NCBI RefSeq assembly: GCF_029227915.1
Contig: NC_079883.1
Location: forward strand, 31,436,001-31,500,000
Source: Hydractinia symbiolongicarpus
Lineage: Eukaryota > Cnidaria > Hydrozoa > Anthoathecata > Hydractiniidae
Direction of reading: 5' to 3'
DNA length: 64,000 bases
In this document: piece by piece, positions 1 to 10,900 of the stretch
Numbering within the stretch: position 1 is the stretch's first letter
How the letters are laid out: each line of letters begins with the position of its first letter
Translations under genes and position numbers: made by a program
The notes under the pieces: generated by a model
Told to the model about the DNA's origin: nothing
The model's database searches: none
The model's input: the letters and a program-made list of their open reading frames with translations, nothing else

Positions 1-3000
1 AAAACATTTTTGAAAACTAAAAGTCTCATGCGTTTTAGTGGTAAAAAAAAAAAATCGTTCGGGAAATGAGTTTACACCCTGGGTACTTTCTTTGTATAAT
101 TTTGACTATACGGCCGAGTCCGGGATTTACGGGAAATCGCAGGTTTTCGTTTGCCGGCGATTAAACTTCTTTTATTCAGCGTCTCATCAAAAATGAAAAC
201 ATTTTTGAAAACTACAAGTCTCATGCGTTTTAGTGGTGAAAAAATAAATTAAAAAATCGTTCGGGAAATGAGTTTACTTCCTGGGTACTTTCTTTGTATA
301 CTTTTGACTATACGGGCCAAGCCCGGGATTTACGGGAAATCGCGGGTTTTCGTTTGCCGGCGATTAAACTTCTTTTATTCAGCGTCTCATCAAAAATGAA
401 AACATATTTGAAAACTACAAGTCTTATGCGTTTTAGTGGTGAAAAAATAATTTAAAAAATCGTTCCGGAAATGAGTTTACTCACAGGGTACTTTCTTTGT
501 ATACATTCGACTATACGGGCCAAGCCCGGGATTTACGGGAAATCGCGGGTTTTCGTTTGCCGGCGATTAAACCTCTTTCATTAAGCGTCTCATCAAAAAT
601 GAAAACATTTTTGAAAACTACCAGTCTCATGCGTTTTAGTGGTAAAAAAAAAATTAAAAAATCGTTCGGGAAATGAGTTTACTCCCTGGGTACTTTCTTT
701 CTATACATTCGACTATACGGGCCAAGCCCGGGATTTACGGGAAATCGCGGGTTTTCGATTGCCGGCGATTAAACCTCTTTCATTAAGCGTCTCATCAAAA
801 ATGAAAACATTTCTGAAAACTACAAGTCTCATGCGTTTTAGTGGTAAAAAAAAATTTAAAAAATCGTTCGGAAAATGAGTTTACTCCCTGGGTACTTTCT
901 TTGTATACATTCGACTATACGGGCCAAGCCCGGGATTTACGGGAAATCGCGGGATTTCGTTTGCCGGCGATTAAACCTCTTTCATTAAGCGTCTCATCAA
1001 AAATAAAAACATTTTTGAAAACTGCAAGTCTCATGCGTTTTAGTGGTAAAAAAAAAATTTAAAAAATCGTTCGGGAAATGAGTTTACTCCCTGGGTACTT
1101 TCTTAGTATACATTCGACTATACGGGCCAAGCCCGAGATTTACGGCAAATCGCGGGATTTCGTTTGCCGGCGATTAAACCTCTTTCATTAAGCATCTCAT
1201 CAAAAATGAAAACATTTTTGAAAACTGCAAGTGTCATGCGTTTTAGTGGTGAAAAGATAATTTAAAAAATTGTTTTGGAAATGAGTTTACTTACAGGGTA
1301 CTTTCTTTGTATACTTTTGACTATACGGGCCGAGTCCGGATTTACGGGAAGTCGCGGATTTTCGTTTGCCGGCGATTAAACTTTTTTTATTCAACGTCTC
1401 ATCAAAAATGAAATCATTTTCAAAAACTACAAGTCTCATGGGTTTTAGTGGTGAAATAATAATTTAAAAAATCGTTCGGGAAATGAGTTTACACCCTGGG
1501 TACTTTCTTTGTATACTTTTGACTATACGAGCCGAGTCCGGGATTTACGGGAAATCGCTGGTTTTCCTTTGCCGGCGATTAAACTTCTTTTGTTCAGCGT
1601 CTGATCAAAAATGAAAACATTTTTGAAAACTACAAGTCTCAAGCGTTTTAGTGGTGAAAGAAAAATTTAAAAAATCGTTCGGGAAATAAGTTTATTCCTT
1701 GGGTACTTTCTTTGTATACATTTGACTATACGGGCCAAGCCCGGGATTTACGGGAAATCGCGGGATTTCGTTTGCCGGCGATTAAACCTCTTTCATTAAG
1801 CGTCTCGTCAAAAATGAAAACATTTTTGAAAACTACAAGTCTCATGCGTTTTAGTGGTAAAAAAAAAATTAAAAAATCGTTCGGGAAATGAGTTTACACC
1901 CTGGGTACTTTCTTTGTATACTTTTGACTATACGGGCCGAGTCCGGGATTTACGATAAATCGCAGGTTTTCGTTTGCCGGCGATTAAACTTCTTTTATTC
2001 AGCGTCTCATCAAAAATGAAAACATTTTTGAAAACTACAAGTCTCATGCGTTTTAGTGGTGAAAAAATAAATTAAAAAATCGTTCGGGAAATGAGTTTAC
2101 TTCCTGGGTACTTTCTTTGTATACTTTTGACTATACGGGCCAAGCCCGGGATTTACGGGAAATCGCGGGTTTTCGTTTGCCGGCGATTAAACTTCTTTTA
2201 TTCAGCGTCTCATCAAAAATGAAAACATATTTGAAAACTACAAGTCTTATGCGTTTTAGTGGTGAAAAAATAATTTAAAAAATCGTTCCGGAAATGAGTT
2301 TACTCACAGGGTACTTTCTTTGTATACATTCGACTATACGGGCCAAGCCCGGGATTTACGGGAAATCGCGGGTTTTCGTTTGCCGGCGATTAAACCTCTT
2401 TCATTAAGCGTCTCATCAAAAATGAAAACATTTTTGAAAACTACCAGTCTCATGCGTTTTAGTGGTAAAAAAAAAATTAAAAAATCGTTCGGGAAATGAG
2501 TTTACTCCCTGGGTACTTTCTTTCTATACATTCGACTATACGGGCCAAGCCCGGGATTTACGGGAAATCGCGGGTTTTCGATTGCCGGCGATTAAACCTC
2601 TTTCATTAAGCGTCTCATCAAAAATGAAAACATTTCTGAAAACTACAAGTCTCATGCGTTTTAGTGGTAAAAAAAAATTTAAAAAATCGTTCGGAAAATG
2701 AGTTTACTCCCTGGGTACTTTCTTTGTATACATTCGACTATACGGGCCAAGCCCGGGATTTACGGGAAATCACGGGATTTCGTTTGCCGGCGATTAAACC
2801 TCTTTCATTAAGCGTCTCATCAAAAATAAAAACATTTTTGAAAACTGCAAGTCTCATGCGTTTTAGTGGTAAAAAAAAAATTTAAAAAATCGTTCGGGAA
2901 ATGAGTTTACTCCCTGGGTACTTTCTTAGTATACATTCGACTATACGGGCCAAGCCCGAGATTTACGGCAAATCGCGGGATTTCGTTTGCCGGCGATTAA

Positions 3001-3892
3001 ACCTCTTTCATTAAGCATCTCATCAAAAATGAAAACATTTTTGAAAACTGCAAGTGTCATGCGTTTTAGTGGTGAAAAGATAATTTAAAAAATTGTTTTG
3101 GAAATGAGTTTACTTACAGGGTACTTTCTTTGTATACTTTTGACTATACGGGCCGAGTCCGGATTTACGGGAAGTCGCGGATTTTCGTTTGCCGGCGATT
3201 AAACTTTTTTTATTCAACGTCTCATCAAAAATGAAATCATTTTCAAAAACTACAAGTCTCATGGGTTTTAGTGGTGAAATAATAATTTAAAAAATCGTTC
3301 GGGAAATGAGTTTACACCCTGGGTACTTTCTTTGTATACTTTTGACTATACGAGCCGAGTCCGGGATTTACGGGAAATCGCTGGTTTTCCTTTGCCGGCG
3401 ATTAAACTTCTTTTGTTCAGCGTCTGATCAAAAATGAAAACATTTTTGAAAACTACAAGTCTCAAGCGTTTTAGTGGTGAAAGAAAAATTTAAAAAATCG
3501 TTCGGGAAATAAGTTTATTCCTTGGGTACTTTCTTTGTATACATTTGACTATACGGGCCAAGCCCGGGATTTACGGGAAATCGCGGGATTTCGTTTGCCG
3601 GCGATTAAACCTCTTTCATTAAGCGTCTCGTCAAAAATGAAAACATTTTTGAAAACTACAAGTCTCATGCGTTTTAGTGGTATAAAAAAAATTAAAAAAT
3701 CGTTCGGGAAATGAGTTTACACCCTGGGTACTTTCTTTGTATACTTTTGACTATACGGGCCGAGTCCGGGATTTACGGGAAATCGCAGGTTTTCGTTTGC
3801 CGGCGATTAAACTTCTTTTATTCAGCGTCTCATCAAAAATGAAAACATTTTTGAAAACTACAAGTCTCATGCGTTTTAGTGGTGAAAAAATA
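1..3892 (+). repeat. HOR: 9-mer, 1823 bp, about 2.1 copies
   Basis: Bases from about 115 to 1816 recur about 1823 bp downstream. Paired private markers: AACATATTTG at 401 and 2224, and GTCGCGGATTTTC at 1351 and 3174. A third partial copy runs from about 3640 to 3892, where it ends in the 87 bp short unit. The two full copies differ by only a few substitutions, for example CGCGGGATTTC (948) against CACGGGATTTC (2771). The first 110 bases do not fit this HOR: they are the end of a type K unit and its typical follower and match 42.2 kb and 47.2 kb instead. Each unit holds A, B and C monomers. Confidence 0.85.
3806..3892 (+). repeat. 87 bp truncated monomer
   Basis: ATTAAACTTC recurs after only 87 bp (3806 and 3893) instead of about 203. 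The unit keeps the 3' half (AGCGTCTCATC, dyad, GCGTTTTAGTGG) and lacks about 116 bp from the A-tract to the GGCGATT of the next unit. The joint AATAATTAAAC is compatible with a 3 bp ATT microhomology. Confidence 0.9.
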
Positions 3893-4000
3893 ATTAAACT
3901 TCTTTTATTCAGCGTCTCATCAAAAATGAAAACATTTTTGAAAACTACAAGTCTCATGCGTTTTAGTGGTAAAAAAAAATTTAAAAAATTGTTCGGGAAA

Positions 4001-6408
4001 TGAGTTTACTCCCTGTGTACTTTCTTTGTATACATTCGACTATACGGGCCAAGCCCGGGATTTACGGGAAATGGCGGGATTTCGTTTGCCGGCGATTAAA
4101 CTTCTTTTATTCAGCGTCTCATCAAAATTGAAATCATTTTTAAAAACTACAAGTCTCATGGGTTTTAGTGGTGAAATAATAATTTAAAAAATCGTTCGGG
4201 AAATGAGTTTACACCCTGGGTACTTTCTTTGTATACTTTTGACTATACGGGCCGAGTCCGGGATTTACGGGAAGTCGCGGGTTTTCGTTTGCCGGCGATT
4301 AAACTTCTTTTATTCAGCGTCTCATCAAAAATGAAAACATTTTTAAAAACTACAAGTCTCATGGGCTTTAGTGGTGAAATAATAACTTAAAAAATCGTTC
4401 GGGAAATGATTTTACACCCTGGGTACTTTCTTTGTATACTTTTGACTATACGAGCCGAGTCCGGGATTTACGGGAAATCGCTGGTTTTCGTTTGCCGGCG
4501 ATTAAACTTCTTTTGTTCAGCGTCTGATCAAAAATGAAAACATTTTTGAAAACTACAAGTCTCAAGCGTTTTAGTGGTGAAAGAAAAATTTAAAAAATCG
4601 TTCGGGAAATAAGTTTATTCCTTGGGTACTTTCTTTTTATACATTCGACTATACGGGCCAAACCCGGGATTTACGGGAAATCGCGGGATTTCGTTTGTCG
4701 GCGATTAAACCTCTTTCATTAAGCGTCTCAACAAAAATGAAAACATTTTTAAAAACTACAAGTCTCATGGGCTTTAGTGGTGAAATAATAATTTAAAAAA
4801 TCGTTCGGGAAATGAGTTTACACCCTGGGTACTTTCTTTGTATACTTTTGACTATACGAGCCGAGTCCGGGATTTACGGGAAATCGCTGGTTTTCGTTTG
4901 CCGGCGATTAAACTTCTTTTGTTCAGCGTCTGATCAAAAATGAAAACATTTTTGAAAACTACAAGTCTCAAGCGTTTTAGTGGTGAAAGAAAAATTTAAA
5001 AAATCGTTCGGGAAATAAGTTTATTCCTTGGGTACTTTCTTTGTATACATTCGACTATACGGGCCAAGCCCGGGATTTACGGGAAATCGCGGGATTTCGT
5101 TTGCCGGCGACTAAACCTCTTTCATTAAGCGTCTCGTCAAAAATGAAAACATTTTTGAAAACTACAAGTCTCATGCGTTTTAGTGGTAAAAAAAAAATTA
5201 AAAAATCGTTCGGGAAATGAGTTTACACCCTGGGTACTTTCTTTGTATACTTTTGACTATACGGGCCGAGTCCGGGATTTACGGGAAGTCGCGGGTTTTC
5301 GTTTGCCGGCGATTAAACCTCTTTCATTAAGCGTCTCATCAAAAATGAAAACATTTTTGAAAACTACAAGTCTCATGCGTTTTAGTGGTAAAAAAAATTT
5401 AAAAAATCGTTCGGGAAATAAGTTTATTCCTTGGGTACTTTCTTTGTATACATTCGACTATACGGCCCAAGCCCGGGATTTACGGGAAATCGCGGGATTT
5501 TGTTTGCCGGCGATTAAACCTCTTTCATTAAACGTCTCATCAAAAATGAAAACATTTTTGAAAACTGCAAGTCTCATGCGTTTTAGTGGTAAAAAAAAAA
5601 TTTAAAAAATCGTTCGGGAAATGAGTTTACTCCCTGGGTACTTTTTTAGTATACATTCGACTATACGGGCCAAGCCCGGGATTCACGGCAAAGCGCGGGA
5701 TTTCGTTTGCCGGCGATTAAACCTCTTTCATTAAGCGTCTCATCAAAAATGAAAACATGTTTGAAAACTGCAAGTGCCATGCGTTTTAGTGGTGAAAAGA
5801 TAATTTAAAAAATCGTTTTGGAAATGAGTTTACTTACAGGGTACTTTCTTTGTATACTTTTGACTATACGGGCCGAGTCCGGATTTACGGGAAGTCGTGG
5901 ATTTTCGTTTGCCGGCGATTAAACTTCTTTTATTCAGCGTCTCATCAAAAATGAAATCATTTTTAAAAACAACAAGTCTCATGGGTTTTAGTGGTGAAAT
6001 AATAATTTAAAAAATCGTTCGGGAAATGAGTTTACACCCTGGGTACTTTCTTTGTATACTTTTGACTATACGAGCCGAGTCCGGGATTTACGGGAAATCG
6101 CTGGTTTTCGTTTGCCGGCGATTAAACTTCTTTTGTTCAGCGTCTGATCAAAAATGAAAACATTTTTGAAAACTACAAGTCTCAAGCGTTTTAGTGCTGA
6201 AAGAAAAATTTAAAAAATCGTTCGGGAAATAAGTTTATTCCTTGAGTACTTTCTTTGTATACATTCGACTATACGGGCCAAGCCCGGGATTTACGGGAAA
6301 TCGCGGGATTTCGTTTGCCGGCGATTAAACCTCTTTCATTAAGCGTCTCATCAAAAATGAAAACATTTTTGAAAACTACAAGTCTCATGCGTTTTAGTGG
6401 TAAAAAAA
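4001..6408 (+). repeat. Mixed block rich in type C and A/B hybrids
   Basis: About 12 monomers with type C at 4451, 4857 and 6071, each followed by an A unit bearing AAATAAGTTTATTCC. The order of hybrid, B, C and A units resembles one copy of the 5-mer at 6409-7422, but with inserted or missing units, so no clean period holds. The copy of 4300-4600 has a private AAATGATTTTAC. A 201 bp spacing at 5183-5605 keeps two units in the same reading frame. No gene is seen. Confidence 0.7.
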
Positions 6409-6621
6409 AATTTAAAAAATCGTTCGGGAAATGAGTTTACTCCCTGGGTACTTTCTCTGTATACATTCGACTATACGGGCCAAGCCCAGGATTTACGGGA
6501 AATCGCGGGATTTCGTTTGCCGGCGATTAAACTTCTTTTATTCAGCGTCTCATCAAAAATGAAATCATTTTTAAAAACTACAAGTCTCATGGGTTTTAGT
6601 GGTGAAATAATAATTTAAAAA

Positions 6622-6824
6622 ATCGTTCGGGAAATGAGTTTACACCCTGGGTACTTTCTTTGTATACTTTTGACTATACGGGCCGAGTCCGGGATTTACG
6701 GGAAGTCGCGGGTTTTCGTTTGCCGGCGATTAAACTTCTTTTATTCAGCGTCTCATCAAAAATGAAAACATTTTTAAAAACTACAAGTCTCATGGGCTTT
6801 AGTGGTGAAATAATAATTTAAAAA
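6622..6824 (+). repeat. Type B monomer (representative)
   Basis: A 203 bp unit. It differs from type A at linked positions: ACACCCTGGG at the 5' side, TACTTTTGAC instead of TACATTCGAC, GGCCGAGTCCGGG instead of GGCCAAGCCCGGG, CTTCTTTTATTCAGCG instead of CCTCTTTCATTAAGCG, and here CATGGGCTTTAGTGGTGAAATAATA at the 3' end (15 further bases follow). A common subvariant has TCGCAGGTTTT and keeps CATGCGTTTTAG. Another, with CCATGGGTAC and GTCCGGATTTAGGGGAAG, is concentrated at 18.6-22.3 kb. The second-arm G of the AT-rich dyad is often A in this type, so the dyad is weakened. Confidence 0.88.
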
Positions 6825-7027
6825 ATCGTTCGGGAAATGAGTTTACACCCTGGGTACTTTCTTTGTATACTTTTGACTATACGAGCCGAGTCCGGGATTT
6901 ACGGGAAATCGCTGGTTTTCGTTTGCCGGCGATTAAACTTCTTTTGTTCAGCGTCTGATCAAAAATGAAAACATTTTTGAAAACTACAAGTCTCAAGCGT
7001 TTTAGTGGTGAAAGAAAAACTTAAAAA
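6825..7027 (+). repeat. Type C monomer (representative)
   Basis: A 203 bp unit marked by CGAGCCGAG (6882), CGCTGGTTTTC, CTTCTTTTGTTCAGCGTCTGATC, CTCAAGCGTTTTAG and a GAAAGAAAAA tail. The CGAGCCGAG mark is seen at 1528, 3351, 4451, 4857, 6071, 6882, 7896, 12968, 16014, 16420, 16826, 17233, 17842, 18856, 20071, 49376, 51285, 53395, 54406, 55304 and 56115, with a degenerate copy at 22615. In the left block it is normally followed by a type A unit with AAATAAGTTTATTCCTTGGG, so the C-A pair has moved as a linked dimer. None is present between 22.7 and 49.3 kb. Confidence 0.88.
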
Positions 7028-7432
7028 ATCGTTCGGGAAATAAGTTTATTCCTTGGGTACTTTCTTTGTATACATTCGACTATACGGGCCAAGCCCGGGA
7101 TTTACGGGAAATCGCGGGATTTCGTTTGCCGGCGACTAAACCTCTTTCATTAAGCGTCTCGTCAAAAATGAAAACATTTTTGAAAACTACAAGTCTCATG
7201 CGTTTTAGTGGTAAAAAAAAAATTAAAAAATCGTTCGGGAAATGAGTTTACACCCTGGGTACTTTCTTTGTATACTTTTGACTATACGGGCCGAGTCCGG
7301 GATTTACGGGAAATCGCAGGTTTTCGTTTGCCGGCGATTAAACTTTTTTTATTCAGCGTCTCATCAAAAATGAAAACATTTTTGAAAACTACAAGTCTCA
7401 TGCGTTTTAGTGGTGAAAAAATAATTTAAAAA

Positions 7433-7635
7433 ATCGTTCGGGAAATGAGTTTACTCCCTGGGTACTTTCTCTGTATACATTCGACTATACGGGCCAAGCC
7501 CAGGATTTACGGGAAATCGCGGGATTTCGTTTGCCGGCGATTAAACTTCTTTTATTCAGCGTCTCATCAAAAATGAAATCATTTTTAAAAACTACAAGTC
7601 TCATGGGTTTTAGTGGTGAAATAATAATTTAAAAA
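7433..7635 (+). repeat. A/B hybrid monomer (representative)
   Basis: This 203 bp unit has a type A left half (TACATTCGAC, GGCCAAGCCCAGG, CGCGGGATTTCG) and a type B right half (CTTCTTTTATTCAGCG, CATGGGTTTTAGTGGTGAAATAATA). The switch lies in the shared TTTGCCGGCGATTAAAC segment. Similar hybrids occur near 4000-4190, 6420-6621, 48920-49115, 50820-51020, 52930-53135 and 55050-55245. The simplest reading is homologous exchange or conversion between monomer types, followed by amplification. Confidence 0.8.
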
Positions 7636-8436
7636 ATCGTTCGGGAAATGAGTTTACACCCTGGGTACTTTCTTTGTATACTTTTGACTATACGGGCCGA
7701 GTCCGGGATTTACGGGAAGTCGCGGGTTTTCGTTTGCCGGCGATTAAACTTCTTTTATTCAGCGTCTCATCAAAAATGAAAACATTTTTAAAAACTACAA
7801 GTCTCATGGGCTTTAGTGGTGAAATAATAATTTAAAAAATCGTTCGGGAAATGAGTTTACACCCTGGGTACTTTCTTTGTATACTTTTGACTATACGAGC
7901 CGAGTCCGGGATTTACGGGAAATCGCTGGTTTTCGTTTGCCGGCGATTAAACTTCTTTTGTTCAGCGTCTGATCAAAAATGAAAACATTTTTGAAAACTA
8001 CAAGTCTCAAGCGTTTTAGTGGTGAAAGAAAAATTTAAAAAATCGTTCGGGAAATAAGTTTATTCCTTGGGTACTTTCTTTGTATACATTCGACTATACG
8101 GGCCAAGCCCGGGATTTACGGGAAATCGCGGGATTTCGTTTGCCGGCGACTAAACCTCTTTCATTAAGCGTCTCGTCAAAAATGAAAACATTTTTGAAAA
8201 CTACAAGTCTCATGCGTTTTAGTGGTAAAAAAAAAATTAAAAAATCGTTCGGGAAATGAGTTTACACCCTGGGTACTTTCTTTGTATACTTTTGACTATA
8301 CGGGCCGAGTCCGGGATTTACGGGAAATCGCAGGTTTTCGTTTGCCGGCGATTAAACTTTTTTTATTCAGCGTCTCATCAAAAATGAAAACATTTTTGAA
8401 AACTACAAGTCTCATGCGTTTTAGTGGTGAAAAAAT

Positions 8437-10900
8437 AATTTAAAAAATCGTTCGGGAAATGAGTTTACTCCCTGGGTACTTTCTTTGTATACTTTTGAAT
8501 ATGCGGGCCGAGTCCGGGGTTTACGGGAAATGGCGGGTTTTCGTTTGCCGGCGATTAAACTTCTTTTATTCAGCGTCTGATCAAAAATGAAAACATTTTT
8601 GAAAACTACAAGTCTCAAGCGTTTTAGTGGTGAAAAAAAAATTTAAAAAATCGTTCGGGAAATGAGTTTACTCCCTGGGTACTTTCTTTGTATACATTCG
8701 ACTATACGGGCCAAGCCCGGGATATACGGGAAATCGCGGGATTTCGATTGCCGGCGATTAAACCTCTTTCATTAAGCGTCTCATCAAAAATGAAAACATT
8801 TTTGAAAACTACAAGTCTCATGCGTTTTAGTGGTAAAAAAAAAATTTAAAAAATCGTTCAGGAAATGAGTTTACACCCTGGGTACTTTCTTTGTATACAT
8901 TCGACTATACGGGCCAAGCCCGGGATTTACGGGAAATCGCGGGTTTTCGTTTGCCGGCGATTAAACCTCTTTCATTAAGCGTCTCATCAAAAATGAAAAC
9001 ATTTTTGAAAACTACAAGTCTCATGCGTTTTAGTGGTAAAAAAAAATTTAAAAAATCGTTTGGGAAATGAGTTTACTCCCTGGGTACTTTCTTTGTATAC
9101 ATTCGACTATACGGGCCAAGCCCGGGATTTACGGGAAATCGCGGGATTTCGTTTGCCGGCGATTAAACCTCTTTCATTAAGCGTCTCATCAAAAATGAAA
9201 ACATTTTTGAAAACTGCAAGTCTCATGCGTTTTAGTGGTAAAAAAAAAATTTAAAAAATCGTTTGGGAAATGAGTTTACTCCCTGGGTACTTTCTTTGTA
9301 TACATTCGACTATACGGGCCAAGCCCGGGATTTACGGGAAATCGCGGGATTTCGTTTGCCGGCGATTAAACCTCTTTCATTAAGCGTCTCATCAAAATTG
9401 AAAACATTTTTGAAAACTGCAAGTCTCATGCGTTTTAGTGGTAAAAAAAAAATTTAAAAAATCGTTCGGGAAATGAGTTTACTCCCTGGGTACTTTCTTT
9501 GTATACATTCGACTATGCGGGCCAAGCCCGGGATTTACGGGAAATCGCGGGATTTCGTTTGCCGGCGATTAAACCTCTTTCATTAAGCGTCTCATCAAAA
9601 ATGAAAACATTTTTGAAAACTACAAGTCTCATCCGTTTTAGTGGTAAAAAGATAATTTAAAAAATCGTTCGGGAAATGAGTTTACTCCCTGGGTACTTTC
9701 TTTGTATACATTCAACTACACGGGCCAAGCCCGGGATTTACGGGAAATCGCGGGATTTCGTTTGCCGGCGATTAAACGTCTTTCATTAAGCGTCTCATCA
9801 AAAATGAAAACATTTTTGAAAACTGCAAGTCTCATGCGTTTTAGTGGTATAAAAAAAATTTAAAAAATCGTTCGGGAAATGAGTTTACTCCCTGGGTACT
9901 TTCTTAGTATACATTCGACTATACGGGTCAAGCCCGGGATTTACGGCAAATCGCGGGATTTCGTTTGCCGGCGATTAAACCTCTTTCATTAAGCGTCTCA
10001 TCAAAAATGAAAACATTTTTGAAAACTGCAAGTGTCATGCGTTTTAGTGGTGAAAAGATAATTTAAAAAATCGTTTTGGAAATGAGTTTACTTACAGGGT
10101 ACTTTCTTGGTATACATTCGACTATACGGGCCAAGCCCGGGATTTACGGGAAATCGCGGGTTTTCGTTTGCCGGCGATTAAACCTCTTTCATTAAGCGTC
10201 TCATCGAAAATGAAAACATTTTTGAAAACTACAAGTCTCATGCGTTTTAGTGGTAAAAAAAAAATTAAAAAAATCGTTCGGGAAATGAGTTTACTCCCTG
10301 GGTACTTTCTTTGTATACTTTTGACTATACGGGCCGAGTCCGGGATTTACGGGAAATCGCAGGTTTTCGTTTGCCGGCGATTAAACTTCTTTTGTTCATC
10401 GTCTCATCAAAAATGAAAACATTTTCAAAAACTACACGTCTCATGCGTTTTAGTGGTGAAAAAATAATTTAAAAAATCGTTCGGGAAATGAGTTTACTCC
10501 CTGGGTACTTTCTTTGTATACTTTTGACTATACGGGCCGAGTCCAGGATTTACGGGAAGTCGCGGGGTTTCGTTTGAGGGCGATTAAACCTCTTTTATTT
10601 AGCGTCTCATCAAAAATGAAAACATTTTTAAAAACTACAAGTCTCATGGGCTTTAGTGGTGAAATAATAATTTAAAAAATCGTTCGGGAAATGCGTTTAC
10701 ACCCTGGGTACTTTCTTTGTATACTTTTGACTATACGGGCCGAGTCCGGGATTTACGGGAAATAGCAGGTTTTCGTTTACCGGCGATTAAACTTCTTTTT
10801 TTCAGCGTCTCATCAAAAATGAAAACATTTTTGAAAACTACAAGTCTCATGCGTTTTAGTGGTGAAAAAATAATTTAAAAAATCGTTCGGGAAATGAGTT
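8437..10900 (+). repeat. Type A-rich block opened by a type D unit
   Basis: One D unit (8447-8649) is followed by a run of type A units carrying rare markers in order: GATATACGGG, CGTTCAGGAAATG, CGTTTGGGAAATG (twice), ATCCGTTTTAG with AACTACACGGG, CTTAGTATAC with GGGTCAAGCC, CTTACAGGG, then TTTGTTCATCGTCTC with ACATTTTCAAAAAC, and AAATGCGTTTAC. The same series appears in the same order in 56.3-62.7 kb. There is no strict local HOR, apart from a repeated A unit at 9055 and 9258. Confidence 0.8.
8447..8649 (+). repeat. Type D monomer (representative)
   Basis: A 203 bp unit marked by GAATATGCGGG (or GACTATGCGGG), GTCCGGGGTTTACGGG, AAATGGCGGG, GTCTGATC and CTCAAGCG. Copies in the same phase: 8447-8649, 13926-14128, 14941-15143, 20420-20622, 21544-21746, 23167-23369, 24982-25183, 25386-25588, 36516-36717, 41255-41457, 43479-43681, 56666-56868, 57681-57883 and 59911-60113. 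A GATTATACGGG subvariant with an extra base (CGGAGAAATG) lies at 27415-27618, 28626-28829 and 31248-31451. Type D shares its 3' half with type C, which suggests that one arose from the other by exchange of 5' halves. Confidence 0.87.

Larger units (their letters stand above)
6409..8436 (+). repeat. HOR: 5-mer, 1014 bp, 2 copies
   Basis: Copies 6409-7422 and 7423-8436 are almost identical. Shared private markers include TTTCTCTGTATAC (shift 1014), GGCCAAGCCCAGG, and CGAGCCGAG at 6882 and 7896. The unit order is A/B hybrid, B, C, A (with GGCGACTAAACC), B with TCGCAGG. After 8436 the sequence changes to type D, ending the HOR. Confidence 0.88.

Noticed and set aside
3806-3892. Short direct repeats that might suggest a CRISPR array or iteron origin.
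   Set aside because: The repeats are full satellite monomers with no unique spacers, and the 87 bp unit is a deletion product of the same monomer.
1-3892. Window start taken as the array boundary.
   Set aside because: Bases 1-53 are the 3' end of an ordinary type K monomer, so the array continues upstream.
5183-5605. A 140-codon stop-free frame across two monomers, and many 60-127 codon frames like it on both strands.
   Set aside because: They recur with the satellite period, mostly begin at GTG or TTG rather than ATG, are extended only where the unit length happens to be a multiple of three, and change frame with the A-tract. They have no domain and no codon-like pattern of variation.
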